Positions 11,561-22,903 of a stretch of 64,000 nucleotides of DNA are shown here, piece after piece (the first letter of the stretch is position 1; each line of letters begins with the position of its first letter). A model generated the notes under the pieces. The model searched no databases. It was not told the origin of the DNA and saw only the letters and a program-made list of their open reading frames with translations. The position numbers and the translations under genes are program-made. Where the stretch lies: the NCBI GenBank assembly GCA_918026815.1, contig CAKJVC010000027.1, positions 62,001-126,000 on the forward strand. Reading direction: 5' to 3'. Origin of the DNA: Chalara sp. BL73. Its lineage: Eukaryota > Ascomycota > Leotiomycetes > Helotiales.

Positions 11561-12351
11561 CTACACTGCTGCCACATGGGTTTCCAGGATCTCATGGAGC
11601 TGGGGTAACTTTGGAGAGATGGCCTCGTAGTTCTGGCACGTCTTGAAAACATCAATAGCCTCGATAAATAGGATGTCTCCCTCGTCGTCGTTCTCCTGAC
11701 CAAAATGGCCTACCACAACTATGAGCTTTTGAATATTGCCCAACCAGTGCAGAATCCAAGCCAATTGAGAATTGGGGGCTCTAATGTCTTCGGGATCCAA
11801 GAAATAGCGAGATTCTGAACCTTGCGAACGTGGTCGGTATCATATATAGACTCTAATTCATCGATAAAATATCCGAACTCGTTCGTGTCGTCCTCGTTCG
11901 TGTCATCGAATACGAATGTATCGAAGCGAAGATACAAGGTATCTATGCGGAAGTCGAAGTACGTTTCGGGGATGGAGCTTGCAAAAGCAAAACTAATGAC
12001 TTGGTGCGATTCTCTGCAGGCAAATAACGTAGATGGAGCCTTGCTGGGCGACCATAATGCCAACATGCCTTCGTCTCGGCCTTTGGGGAAAGGCGGATCT
12101 AAGGTGGAGCGTCTCTTCCTCTTTACCCGCCTTTCTATGATATTGATGACTCTTGGACCGGGCAGTGCAGCCTCCCAAATCTTAAGCCTTATTTCAGTTG
12201 GCAATCGATTAAATAAAGTGAACATGGGATTGTCCGGAAGCATTTTCAATTGGCCTTGCTGCTCGAAATTGTCCAAACTCTTGTGGGACGGTGTGGCGGA
12301 AGAGGCTTTGCGTAGCAAGATGGGGAATAGGCAGAAAAAGCAGGTAACCAT
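11561..12351 (-). pseudogene. 2EXR-domain gene, frameshifted and cut by hAT-1
   Basis: The product begins MLPDNPMFTLFNRLPTEIR (ATG at 12243; an in-frame start at 12351 is also possible). It has the 2EXR/F-box-like signature FNRLPTEIRLKIWEAALPGP and then ACRESHQV. These are fungal-expanded proteins of unknown role. Around 11800 the frame must shift: AISW becomes AIFLDPEDIRAPN if one T is restored. The second frame then runs to 11561, with its last codons and stop inside the hAT-1 right terminal repeat, so the natural C-terminus is gone. A single base loss and a transposon junction together make this a pseudogene. Confidence 0.7.
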
Positions 12352-12513
12352 AGACCCGTCACGAAGTTATGTTCTCTGCGCAAGTGAGGTCAAGATGGTG
12401 TTAAAAAAGACAACGAAATCGATTCACAAGAGCTACTGGGTGTAATCAACTAGTTGTGGTTGAGGACACGCACACCTGAAAATTGACCCATGGTGTCGTA
12501 AGGTGCTAAAAGG

Positions 12514-13160
12514 CTACCCGATGCCATCCACGGCTGCGTTGATGATAGACTGAAACGATTGGCTTATGTGCAACAGGAACAGCCGCTGCTCCTCATTCGT
12601 ATTTCTGCTCGCACCCAAACTTGTCGAGCACCATCTGAATTTCCTTGACCTTGACCTCAATCTCTTCCAACAGAGTTGGTAGTTCGTTTCTGATCTGCTG
12701 TAGAAGCACTTGACTAAGCCGAGCCCTTAAAGAGGCAATGCCAACGAGATGCCTTGGGAAAACTCTCCCTAGCCCCTGCGAGAAGAAATGTTCCTCCGCA
12801 GTATCTCGGGCCTCCATCGACGTGTTTCTTGTCTCGTAGTCTCGATTCTTGAGTACGTGCCACCCAAGTCGGAACTCAATGTCCTGATTTCGAGCCAGGT
12901 TAGTGTACGCAAGTTCACTCTTCGAACCAATTGGAAGAGTATCCGGCTTTGTTATGATCCCCAAAGTCCGATGGCCTTTTGAAGACGTCCTTAGCCAGTT
13001 TGGTCACGATTTGATTGGCATAATCATTCTTAGCCGACACCACAGCTAGAATGATACTTCTTCGATTGGCCATGTATGATTGTACCATAGAGAGGACGAG
13101 TGCTACGTCCGCAGAAGTCTGCGACTTATTTTCAGAATATATCAAGTACAGCGGCTGTGT
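12514..13160 (-). pseudogene. Dynamin-family GTPase relic
   Basis: Three successive frames give the C-terminal half of a dynamin G domain and part of the middle domain. The first has YSENKSQTSADVALV and SIILAVVSAKNDYANQ; the second LGIITKPDTLPIGSKSE (the G4 motif TKPD) and FRLGWHVLKNRDYETR; the third EEQRLFLLHISQSFQS and INAAVDG. An extra A near 12980 separates frames one and two, and another indel near 12600 separates two and three. The P-loop (G1) part and the GED region are missing on both sides. Fungal dynamin-like proteins of this type often sit in accessory regions. The fragment is not functional. Confidence 0.8.
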
Positions 13161-13636
13161 AACCTATATTCTTAGTTATTGTAGGAGATTAAGCCCCTAC
13201 AGAGCTGGAGCCTGCAGGCTTCAGTTTCCTATAGAGCTGAAAGCTATAGGCTCCAACCATACTGAAAATACTACGGGTCTGTAAAACCCCCCCAAACAAG
13301 TAGAACCTCTCAATTGTCTCTCCTCTTTGTCTTTATGCGATGTTTAGTATGTAGAACCAAACAATTTTTTCGACCCTCTACTATCAGCCTAGTTCCTTGG
13401 GTATGACCCTCACATACTCGGTGTTAGAGCACTGGGAAGCATAGTACTTTACACTGAAGTGTGTCCGCTTGCGCTATTGCGTGGGCCGCGGCCTCGTTGG
13501 TGCTCAAGCCACTTCCTGAAAACGGTTAAGATGACGCTACTGCTGAACGTCTCTGGTTGCCTCACCGGAATCATTCTGAGATATGCAACAAAAAGTTGGA
13601 CTAGTTCCATTTGCTGAACACGGACTAGCTGTCTAT
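13161..13636. other. Intergenic stretch with short palindromes
   Basis: No gene is seen. GAGCCTGCAGGCTTC (about 13209) is nearly self-complementary, and a related arm (AAGCTATAGGCTCC) follows 40 bases later, so a small stem-loop cluster is possible. Confidence 0.35.
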
Positions 13637-14671
13637 TTAGAAGACTTCCTGTAATAGCGGAGATGAATTAGCCCGCTCACCTTGAGCAAACACTGCAGAA
13701 TAAGACATTTCAACCAGCAAAGGGGCCCACGCAAACAGTGCAACCACTTGACCCACTCCCCATTCGTCTTCTTTAATCCCTCCGTCCCATGCTAACTTTA
13801 GACCATCTCGCATTTCCAGGATCCAATACACCAAGCGGACTTGAAAGCCACAAAAAGCCAAGGAGACTAAAAATAGTGCAGTTATCACCACTGGGAATGT
13901 TTTGTTCGGCAGCCGTTGGTTTCCCAATGGTCTTCGGCGAAAATATAGCAGCGACCACATGCTCGTGAAGGCCAGCACAGTGCTAATATATAAGGCAAGC
14001 TCAGGAAGCTGACGACTGTAGGTGTATGGCCCAATCATCGCTTTGGCCCAGGGTAATTTTTCTTCTCTAGAAACCATCCGGCACGCTTGAAGAGTTTTAT
14101 CAATCTTTTTGTGCATTTTGAGGGCGGGTCCGACGGCTCCGGCAAGTGAAAATGCAAAGATTGAGACGATTGAGAATGTAAACAAGACTGGTTTTGTAAT
14201 AGGCTGGCGAAAAGAGGACATCGTTAAGAGAAAGCCCGAAAGGGTAACTCCGATAACCTGGGATATGATGGCGCGTTCGTAGGTTGAGCAAGTTGTTTGG
14301 TACTGTCGGACACAGCATGCAAGCGTGATGGGCAAGCAGAATACTAGCTGAGACCATATACACGTTTCATGGTGTCTTTCGAGCCAAGTTGCTAAACGTG
14401 TAGGATGGTACGTGAACCAGAAGGCCGGAATCAAGATGGAATCAAGGTATTTAAAGACCCCAAACACGTAAGCAAACAGGAGCTGCAGACATGAGGAGAC
14501 TATAACCTGCGGTACCATAATTAGCGATATTCGCAAGTTTTTAGATCCTATTCTTACACCAATGCCAGCGAGATCTGGATTGCCGCTTCCATAAACTACG
14601 AGGCATATGGAAGTGCAGTCCCTGAGAAGAGTATTCACATCCCCTTGTGGCAGGCTCTCGTAAATTATCAA
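13637..14671 (-). CDS. Polytopic membrane protein, fungal family of unknown function
   Basis: Two exons, 14671-14558 and 14506-13637, give 327 aa. I infer the 51-nt intron (14557-14507; GTAAGA, GCTAAT, CGCAG) because it is a multiple of three and reads through, yet removing it turns GNPDLAGIGVRIGSK into GNPDLAGIG followed by VIVSS, the form I expect in this family. The N-terminus DCTSICLVVYGSGNPDLAGIG is the family's hallmark. About six to seven hydrophobic segments follow (e.g. SQLVFCLPITLACC, FTFSIVSIFAFSLAGAV, VVITALFLVSLAFCGF, VGQVVALFAWAPLLVEM). No frame break is visible, so it may be expressed. Function is unknown. Confidence 0.65.
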   Translation of the reverse strand: MIIYESLPQGDVNTLLRDCTSICLVVYGSGNPDLAGIGVRIGSKNLRISLIMVPQVIVSSCLQLLFAYVFGVFKYLDSILIPAFWFTYHPTRLATWLERHHETCIWSQLVFCLPITLACCVRQYQTTCSTYERAIISQVIGVTLSGFLLTMSSFRQPITKPVLFTFSIVSIFAFSLAGAVGPALKMHKKIDKTLQACRMVSREEKLPWAKAMIGPYTYSRQLPELALYISTVLAFTSMWSLLYFRRRPLGNQRLPNKTFPVVITALFLVSLAFCGFQVRLVYWILEMRDGLKLAWDGGIKEDEWGVGQVVALFAWAPLLVEMSYSAVFAQGERANSSPLLQEVF

Positions 14672-14808
14672 CTGCTCTGGAGACGTGGAGTTGCAGAATA
14701 TCGCTAATTACAACGGATTAACAGGATCCAGCGAAGGAATTGGAGAAACGCCAGGAGAGACGTAGGCTCCAGGTGCTAGAACGATAGATCTGGCCACGCT
14801 TAGCAGAC

Positions 14809-15247
14809 TCAGATATTACTACAAGGAGAGAAGTTCGGAGTTCCGCGGACCTTGTTGTTTATATACAGGAATGAGTTGTTCATTTCTAAGTAAGGCAAGC
14901 GGCTGGGTATTCTGCCAGGCGGAAATACGTCATCGATATCTGACATAACACTGGACTGCATCTTGGTAGCATCCAACAAGGCAGAGTACGTACCTCGAAG
15001 CCCACTTCCAGCTTCACCTTCGAGCCTCACTTGCAGGTCTGGCCTATCTCTTATGGCTCTCTCAGCCTTCCTGTGCAAGAAGGTTTAAGGCTTTCAAGCG
15101 GGCGTCTGGGAAAGTGCCAATAACAAGTGAGGAATTTGCGCTGTGGGAAGCGAGAACCAGTGCTGGTGAGGTGTGGTTATCATATAACTGCGGTGAGATG
15201 CACACTATAAGAGCCTGAAAATATTCGAACGTCTTCGGAGCAGTCAC
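14809..15247 (-). pseudogene. Broken reading frame of unknown family
   Basis: Two overlapping minus frames join after one indel near 15070: one begins MTAPKTFEYFQALIVCISP and ends RLKALNLL, the other continues LHRKAERAIRDRPDLQVR to a stop at 14809. The joined protein would be about 145 aa with mixed composition and no motif I recognise. The low-complexity-free sequence and the clean continuity suggest a real gene remnant. Confidence 0.35.
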
Positions 15248-15386
15248 TTGCCCAATACACCGCCTTTAGGCATTGAGACTACTGTACCTCTGGACGAAAA
15301 CCAGAGACGTGGCTCCTCCCACTTTCCTACCGCTTTGGGGGTGGGTCCGACTACACTGACCCCTGGGGGTCAGTTTAGAAATACGG

Positions 15387-15540
15387 TTAATATCTCAAAT
15401 ACCATCAAAAGTGCCGATATTTCTCAAATACCATCTTTTTTGTTGACCTCTATCTGGCCATACCACCTTTTTAAAACAATGGTATTTCAGATAGAGGCCA
15501 AAAAAATAATGGTATTTGAGATATTTCTGAAATACCATTA
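15387..15540. repeat. Foldback element built on GGTATTT/AAATACC words
   Basis: The left half (15415-15477) and right half (15478-15540) are imperfect reverse complements of each other: CTCAAATACCAT...GACCTCTATCTGG pairs with the reverse complement of ATAGAGGCC...ATGGTATTTGAG. AAATACCAT or ATGGTATTT occurs at least five times. It is a near-palindromic MITE with almost no loop. Confidence 0.75.
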
Positions 15541-15899
15541 ACTTATGCTACAATACCAGTAATTTTACCGGATAACTTAGCATGGCCATTCGATTATAAA
15601 GAGGCCAATTGTTAATCCCATATCAAGTTCTGAGAGATACCAGCAAGAGACGCTTCGTCAAAGGTAACGGCGAAAGCGTCGTTGCCTCAGTTTAAGACTT
15701 TCGGGAGCGAGAAATTTTGACGAGATCAATCGAGGTTGGGAAACCGGAGAGGCGCACGGCCTAAGTTTTGCTGGAAATATTTTGCTGTAACGGTGACCGC
15801 TTATGACCATATATACACAAAGCCCGGTTGAACGTCAACCGATTTTACCCCAACAACCCCAGCCCCATTAAAAACCCACCATACTGGTCGATAATCATA

Positions 15900-17060
15900 T
15901 AATAACATGGCAGACATACAACCCGCCCAAGTAGAGTGCATTCCCGAAACGTTGAGTCATTTGATTGGGTTGGACGAGGGTTATGGTTTGCTGCTTTGTT
16001 TGAATATGAAGTGTCGTTGCGCAGTGAGCCTGGCAGCATGACCAACCATTTGCGCAGGCAACTTCAGGTAAAGCTTGAGCTCCGCAAGCAGATAGATCGA
16101 TATTAAAGGATTCCCAATGAGTGTATAGAGGAGGAAGTGAGAGACCGAGCATTAACGACAGAGTTGATGCGGTGATGTATGTTGATTGTGATGCAGGGTA
16201 TAAGCAAGATCTCCGTATACGATTCCCAATTAATGCATTTTTTGGCCATGATAGGTGTAGATGCACACACAAAGACACTCCGTTCATCGTTCCATTATAC
16301 CAAATTTCTGGCCGCAATTTGGTCTATCAACCGGTTGGTTATGTTAGAGGTGGCCGTCCCAGCAAAGGCATGGCCCGTATTACAAAGCCGAGATGATATT
16401 CTAGATGTTCCGAATCGCATCAAGCAGATTCGGAGCAAACATTTGTGCGAAGAGTCGTTTTCGCCAACATCATGCATTTTGAGTCAGTTAGCCATGGGAA
16501 AGGCATTTAATAAGTTGCACAAGTCCGCCCCCAACATCCATTGGTCCGACGACCAGCAGACCATTTTTTATGAAGACCGACCCGTGCAGTTGGAGAAGAT
16601 TTCAAAAATGTGTCGCAGAGTTAATACATAGTTGCAGGAAGTGTTGACGTGGTTGATTGACGAAGCCGTTCCGCACATTCATTTGAGCCAGATTACCGAC
16701 AGTATGGCGTGGAGCCACGATCCGGCGTGATGAGTACAGATTATCCAGCATTCCCAGAACAAGCATTTAAATGTTGGATATCAATGGTTGTTGAAGCGTG
16801 CAAGGGAGGCCGTAGCAAACGGCAGATGAAAGAAGGGTTTGAGCGGCCAGGACGAATGGATCAAGCACCGCGTGGATGCGTAATTGACGGTGGAAAAGAA
16901 GTTTTTGCGGAAAGGCATGGGAGGTGTTCACATCGATTATGGGCAGCCCGCCCGTGGGCCCGAAATCGGGTCGATTAAGGTTAGTAGCAGTATATATTCA
17001 GCCCGGAATATAATGGATAAACAGTGCAGACATAATCACACGATGGACCGCACTGGGTTC
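15900..17060 (+). pseudogene. Degenerate DUF3505-type gene
   Basis: Pieces in several plus frames resemble the large DUF3505-containing proteins that in many ascomycetes are associated with RecQ-like helicases at subtelomeres. These are a Cys-containing N-terminal block (PETLSHLIGLDEGYG, LLCLNMKCRCAV, then LRRQLQVKLELRKQIDR in another frame), a longer intact stretch at 16179-16631 (HYTKFLAAIWSINRLVMLEVAV, SQLAMGKAFNKLHKSAPNIHW), and a tail near 16950-17040 (GQPARGPEIGSIKVSS). Several stops and shifts, plus a gap in the middle, show long decay. Membership rests on recalled family patterns and needs a profile search. Confidence 0.55.
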
Positions 17061-17285
17061 TGACTCGAGTAAGAAAGCAAGCTTTCCAATTATCTCCAAG
17101 TTCGAAAATTATGGAAGTATATCGAACTAAACATTCACTTTAGGAAAGGTGTATAGTGCCTTTTTGATTCTGGGAACTTTCTATTATCTCTTTACAACTC
17201 AGCTCGTAACTACTATACATCCCCGCAATCCTCGGGTGGTTATACGTGTACAAAATAAGAAGAAGAAGACATCCCGTTGTTCGAT

Positions 17286-18952
17286 TCAGAAAGACGGCTT
17301 AGTCAAGACCCTATATTCTACATAATCTTCTCCATCAATACATAAGATCTGAGCGTCACTCACCAGCTTGCCTTGAAATGGGCCAGCTTGTTTTCTCACA
17401 TAGTTGATACCGTTATGATATTTGACTTCTTTGCTGGGAGCTATTCCACGTGTAGGAGGAGTAGCACTAGCATTTGAAACAGTACCGGTTCGTTGCTGCT
17501 GAGCTATCCAGACCTTATTGAGCTTCTTGAGATTGTTCTTGAGCTCAGCTTGAGCAGCCTCTTCAACGGCGGTTGCCGCTTCTCTTCTACTTTTCTCAGC
17601 CTTTCGGGCTCTGGCCTCAGTTCTTTCTCGTCAACTCTTTTCCATTGTTGCTGTAAGCTCTTCTTGCTGCGGATGTTTCTTGGCCGACGTTCTCTGCTCA
17701 GATCTGGTACTGTGCCGAAGTGAATCTCCCAAACCAAATACAACTCCATTACTGCGACGTCCAGCTGGAGAGTTGATCGAAGTAGAGGCAGTTTTTAATG
17801 ACCAGCAGCATTCCTTTGAGCTTCTTTGATGGCTTCCGCTTCACTGATCTTTCTTCCCTTCTTTTCGGAGCCGAATTGAAGAATACTGACATACTCTTTA
17901 ACCTCCGCCCGATTCAACTTAACTAGCTGTGGCTCAACTACTCAGAATATCAGTCCTTGAGCTAACGAAGAAGATAGTTGGGCACGATTCATTTGGGGGT
18001 TTGTCCTTTAGGTGTGCTGCGGCATGATAATAAACTGTAGATTGTCGTTGATAACGACGTAACAGAAATAACTTACGGACAACTTTATCAAAATGTAGCC
18101 ACATGTTACCAGGACCAGTAGGAATGTTTCCCTCCAAATAACGCCCATCTCTCGTACTCTTGACGACCTTGACACGGAAGCTGCCAATCCCACTAACGAC
18201 CCCATAAACCGCATGCTTATCCTCATCACGGGGTGAGTCCGAATCAGCCCAATAACCAATCAATACGCCTATTTGCGTGGCATCATCCAATGGAGAAGCC
18301 TTGGAGGGCGTATTAATGGCTCTAAAGCCTGAGTTGCTGCTTAGTGACTGGGGTGGAAGAGAATCGCGTTCACTGCTTGATGTAGGCTGCATCGCTGGTC
18401 GATTGACGATAGGCTTGATTCTAGGCTCTGTTTCATATGCAGCAACTATTTCCTTTGCCTTCTTCACAGCTCGCAGGCTGGCCCCATCTCTCTCCTCATC
18501 TGTCTCATTAGGCGCATCCTGTGATCTAATTTTGACGTATTCTTTCACTTCAGCAGAATTGAGTGTGATTAGATGCGCATCGAAAAGGAATCTTTCAAAT
18601 GTTACCCAACAGCCCCCACACCAGATGGCATGTTGCTCATGATGGGCTCTCCTTTTCTGTTTTCTGCATAGATTCTGGTCCGCAGTCTGTCATGGACGTC
18701 AATGAAGCCATGAACGACATGCTTGTCTTCAGGGATCACCTGATTAGACTAGGACCACACTCCAACGATAACACCTTTGAGATTTTGGTTTTTAGAGCGC
18801 TTCATGGAGGGCTCGGCTTTCACCTTGCCGTATGAGTCATCTAAAGCGTAGCTTGAAGAAGTGCGTTTACGCTTCGTAATTTGGGGAATAATATCTTCAT
18901 CTCCTTGTCTATCGGCGTAAAGCGGTGTATTTCTAGATGAAGTCCTACGCAT
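17286..18952 (-). pseudogene. Tandem-domain fungal protein, nonsense plus frameshift
   Basis: From ATG at 18952 the gene encodes two divergent copies of an approximately 80-residue unit: GVIVGVW...PEDKHVVHGF...NMPSGVG, then WVTFERFLF, and GVLIGYWADSD...DEDKHAVYGV...NIPTGPGNMWLHFDKV. Each is followed by an AEVKEYV block, the second after a spliced intron (donor GTAAGTTATT near 18078, acceptor before LVKLNRAEVKEYV). A Lys/Arg/Glu-rich coil follows. The C-terminus is YHNGINYVRKQAGPFQGKLV and IDGEDYVEYRVLTKPSF, ending at 17286. An in-frame TAG after GVIVGVWS (about 18750) and a one-base loss near 18635 break the first unit. The function of the family is unknown to me; many related fungal proteins end in the same YVEYRVLTKP block. 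Confidence 0.6.
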
Positions 18953-18959
18953 TGTTAGT

Positions 18960-21249
18960 TGTCGCTTTTATGCTGGAAAGAAAGTATGCTGTAATTAGAA
19001 AATGAACATGTAATAGTTTATTTCTTCGTCAGGTGAAAAAGAACGGAGCACAGGTCTTAAATCTTTTCAACAGACATAGCAACGCGAACAAAATCGTGAT
19101 CGCGGAAAATACAAATAATAGAAATGAAATTATAGAATTTGCAAGCGCAAAAGTACAGCCAATGCGCGATACAGGACAATCAGCGTAGTGTATGCACGAA
19201 CTAAAAAGCAGAAAGTTTGAATAGGAAAGGCAGAATTGTATTTGAAAAAGCATAAGCGAAGGATAAGTGGTCAAACAACTCTTCGCAATGAGACAAGATC
19301 CTGAAACCAAGGGAGCAAGGGAATATTACGGACCAATCTGGTGTAGAAGAGCCTGGTGAGGAGCTATCAGATGATATGATTACAACAGCCATGCCAATTA
19401 CTTGTGCGTAAAGAGGGAGCTGTACTTCGTAAATAATAGAAGCGTCTATAGTCAAAAGTAATTGATGGTGAATTAGGATAAAGGAAGAGGTGTGAAGCAG
19501 AAAATCGAAGATAGAAAAGGCTGAAAGACCTTAAGAAGTATGGTGACTTTCATGACCCACAATTACCGCCACGGCGTTTCACATCCTGGACGAGCTTCTT
19601 GTGTGACCCATAAAATTTTACCAGACACACATGGCCAGTGCGGTGAAAATCCATAAGACCCTCAGCCTTGCGTCTCCCTGTTTCCCCTTCAGATGTTTAT
19701 GTGTAGAACTGTGTGATACGCCAACAAATGTGGGCAACGGTTTGCCGTGCAGCATCCTTAGCTAGTGCTTGAACAAGGGGATTTCTCGTACAGTAGTGAA
19801 GTCTTCTGTCGCTTTTTCGATCGAAGCAATGGCTTGATAAGTTGTAGCTGAATCCTGTGTAATGCTAGTTGTCGCATGCGCCCCCTCTTAAGGACATTGG
19901 TATGGTAGTGTGCAAAGAGTTTGAATTCCCTGTCAGCTATGCGTGACAATATATACGTAGTCCTAGAGCAGCAGGACTAAAAGTACGCACCAGAGTACCC
20001 TGAAGCTCTTTTTAGGTCGCAAAGCACCATGATCTAGTCTTCCAAAGGATGAACGCCAGATCTTCGGCTCCCGACATCCTTATTACGATCGAAATTCCCA
20101 ACCAAGCAATGTTTGTTATCTGCGGAGGCGAAACCGCTGCTTCACAGGCCTTGAGGGACACTGAGGAGTGTGATCCGCGCTCGTGAGTCTGCAACGAGGC
20201 TCTTTATTCGCAGCGGTCATGAAAGCTGGCTAGATGGCCTCCGTGATATCCTGGAAGTGTCCGACAAGCATGCGCAGACTGTTAGGAGTAGGTATATGGG
20301 CCCTATATTCGCATAACCTAGCTTTAGACTAACATTGAGTAGAACAAATTATATGAAAAGAGCCTACAAGCAGGCTACCCTACAGTCAGGCTCCGCCCTC
20401 AATGTTGTGCCGACCTCAATTCTTCCACAATTAAAAAACACAACTTTAAACTGCCATATCACGACGATAGACTATATACCGTGGCAAACTTCACCTTACA
20501 CCTTGTGAATATTTCACGACCGGATAAAGACACGGTTGACTCGTGCGGCAGAAGGCAGGACGACCTTGCTACCGTAGCTGCATAAGGCAGACTTGAAAAT
20601 GGGCAACAGGATCCTATCTTTCTGGAATATGCCGGTATTATCTCGAATAAAGATGAGCACGTGTTCGAGGGCGCCGGGTCGACCTTCATTGGGATTCTGA
20701 GGTACTCTAGCCAGCCTCGCTGGCACATGTATAACAATATTGGGGACAATATGCAAGCCCCGAATTTCGGCGGCGCAATAGAAACGAACACATTTTACAC
20801 AGCACCTATGCAAATATGCAAAAGCATCATATGACATCCCACACTTTTCAAAGGATAAGCGGTGCATAATGCGTCAGATTTTGAATGGATCAGAATGGGA
20901 AAAAGCTGAGGTGCCGTTTGAATTACATATTTGAACGCTGGCTGTTCTGTGCAGCATTGTCAGGATAGGGATGCGGCTCAGAAGCACACGGTTATCCAGG
21001 GGCGCTTTCTTCTGACTGCGCTAGAACTCCAGACACATGCCATAGTGAAGCAGAGAGTGGGCGGGACTACCGCATTCCGAGGTCAACTCAAATCATTCAC
21101 TCAGCGCATACACTCTCTCAAATTCTCTCCCAATCCGTGGACACTCTTACATGTCCTCGCACAGACTACAGCCTTGATTTACAATCAAGAGATAGCCCTG
21201 TCAATAAGCGCTTGAAAGCCGCAGTATATAGCGAGAAGTACAAGGGCCC
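18960..21249. other. Long stretch without a supported gene
   Basis: Open frames of 60-117 codons occur on the minus strand (for example 20514-20867 and 19029-19310), but none shows a domain, a consistent splice structure or a recognisable motif. I see no terminal repeats or clear transposon ends. It may hold decayed genes beyond reading by eye. Confidence 0.4.
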
Positions 21250-22041
21250 TTACCAACCCCCCAATATTAGGAATAATTGCTTAAAAGACTTCAGGTGGCT
21301 GGTTCCGACTTGCTCTCTAAAAACGATGCTAAAAAGCAAGCAGAGGCCGAGCTTCTGTTTCATGGGCAGCCGGAGACCTAAAAGCGTCTTAATAGGCAAG
21401 ATATAGATGGCGGCCTCCGTCAGGATATGGATGATCGTGCTAGCAAAGTAAAACAGGCCGATGTTGAAGCACTTCCCTTTTGGACTCGGGTCCTAATCAT
21501 ATCAGGATCTTTGTTGTTATATCAGAAGGAGAATTGTATACCCAAAGCATAGAGAGCGGAATACACGGTAGAAGCACGCCCATAACGCATCCGACCATGA
21601 AGAGAACGCAAACTATAAACAGCGCCAAGGTAACAACACGAAATGTTATGTCCGGCGATAAGCGCAAGTAGAAGCTCAGTAAGCTGAGCTTGATAAAGCC
21701 AGATGAGATGTTATAGCTTATTGATGCCGCGAAAATAGTCTGTTGAAACGGTTTCCACCATTCAGGCTCCAAAGCCGAAGGATGCTTGCCGAGTCCGTAC
21801 CTCGTCGCTGTCCACGTTAAAATCTTGCGTAGTATAAGCTTCAGGAGAAAGAGGTGATACCGGTAAGAGTGTACATGCCTTCAGCGACGCTGGCAGTTGC
21901 AGCGATCAAGATCAACCAGTCATCCCGGCCCATCCATTTCACGAGATGAAACCGCGTCCATATCCGCAAGCCGATACTGACGAGAGCCAGGCAAAGGAAA
22001 GTGATGACCACCGCAATAAGTTGATGCGAGCGGTCTTCCAT
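21250..22041 (-). CDS. Rhodopsin/PTH11-like membrane protein, C-terminally truncated
   Basis: Three exons splice cleanly: 22041-21861, 21807-21542 and 21492-21250, with introns 21860-21808 (GTATCA-GACAG) and 21541-21493 (GTATAC-ATTAG), giving 229 aa. The family pattern is complete up to helix 5 or 6: VSIGLRIWTRFHLVKWMGRDDWLIL, then RYGLGKHPSAL, KLSLLSFYLRLSP, DPSPKGKCFNIGLFYFAS, TEAAIYILPIKTLLGLRLP and QKLGLCLLFS. After that, where family members continue for over 100 residues (including an S.VEVN motif), the frame runs through unrelated residues to a stop. I read it as a 3'-truncated gene; the product is unlikely to be a working receptor-like protein. Confidence 0.7.
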
Positions 22042-22059
22042 TGCACATCTAAGAATGGA

Positions 22060-22900
22060 CCAAGGATGGTAGTTATAGGGACGAGCGTTTAGGTGCTTTT
22101 GTTTATGGGCACCATTATAACTTTTGGGGGAAGATCGTCGGGACGGGACAGTGCCTGTTCGATGTGCGGTACTTTCCCATCTCTCTTCATTATGCAGCCG
22201 GAATTTGGTCCGTGGTTGGTTGAAGGCGTTCAGGGTGGCAAGGGTATTCCCCGGAAATATCTAGGACCAATCTAATCTATTACCTGTGGCGCGATTATTG
22301 AACGTTAAACAGTCTGGTGGCGCGATCATTGGACAAACGTCGACAGCCTCGAGTGTTCACTTACAGGAGTACTTTCTCTTGGAAACCAGCAGCCTGGGAA
22401 GCTTATCCAAGACCTCCAGCAGTGCAATTTTGGAATGTCATTCCTCTTAGCCACTGTTATTAGATTCCAGAAAAGAGAGACCTTTGGAATTATATAACTT
22501 GCAACTCAAATGAAGTATGGAATCTGTACGTTTCCCTCCTAGCCAGTAACCTACTCTAGTTCTCTATCAAATATGTATATGATACCCACACGGGCAACCT
22601 TCAATATTACGCAACAAAATAGAGATCTGACCTATCTCTTGAGTTCAAAGTCGCCTGCCATGCTGTACTCAATTTAACGGATAAGTTCATACATCGTCCA
22701 AGCACACCCCACTTACCCTGGATAAAGCCGAGAGACCATGCTATTTCTGGGAAAGATAATCTATGAACATGTATCTTGACCTGTCATACCGGATTGCCAA
22801 GAATGAGTGAACAATCCTCCTTTCATGTGTAAAATGGAAGAGCCTTGGCTAGTACAATTTGGTCCTAGACCCGCCTAGCACAGTCCAGATTGCACCATGA
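22060..22900. other. Stretch without a supported gene
   Basis: Only short frames and no domains are seen. A CAGTCTGGTGGCGCGATCAT / GGCGCGATTATTGAAC near-repeat (about 22289 and 22318) is the only local structure noticed. Confidence 0.4.
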
Positions 22901-22903
22901 CTT

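Larger units (their letters stand above)
8019..11568 (+). mobile_element. hAT-1 DNA transposon with matching terminal repeats
   Basis: The left end reads CAGTGTAGCCAGTAGTGTGG. The reverse complement of the right end reads CAGTGTAGCTAGTAGTGTGT, followed on both sides by CCGTAA. Subterminal regions are rich in TACGG/CCGTA words (8041-8175 and 11420-11550). The transposase gene lies between. Flanking 8-bp sequences differ (TTCATCTT versus CTGCCACA), so the target duplication is lost or the two ends come from different insertions. The right end abuts a 2EXR reading frame. Confidence 0.8.

Noticed and set aside
11822..12445. 207-codon plus-strand frame opposite the 2EXR gene
   Set aside because: The minus strand shows a recognised 2EXR motif; the plus frame is its shadow.
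15895..16317. 140-codon minus-strand frame
   Set aside because: The plus strand carries DUF3505-type blocks over the same bases.
20514..20867. 117-codon minus-strand frame as a cytochrome P450 or transport gene
   Set aside because: No heme-binding or other hallmark motif; neighbouring frames equally long.
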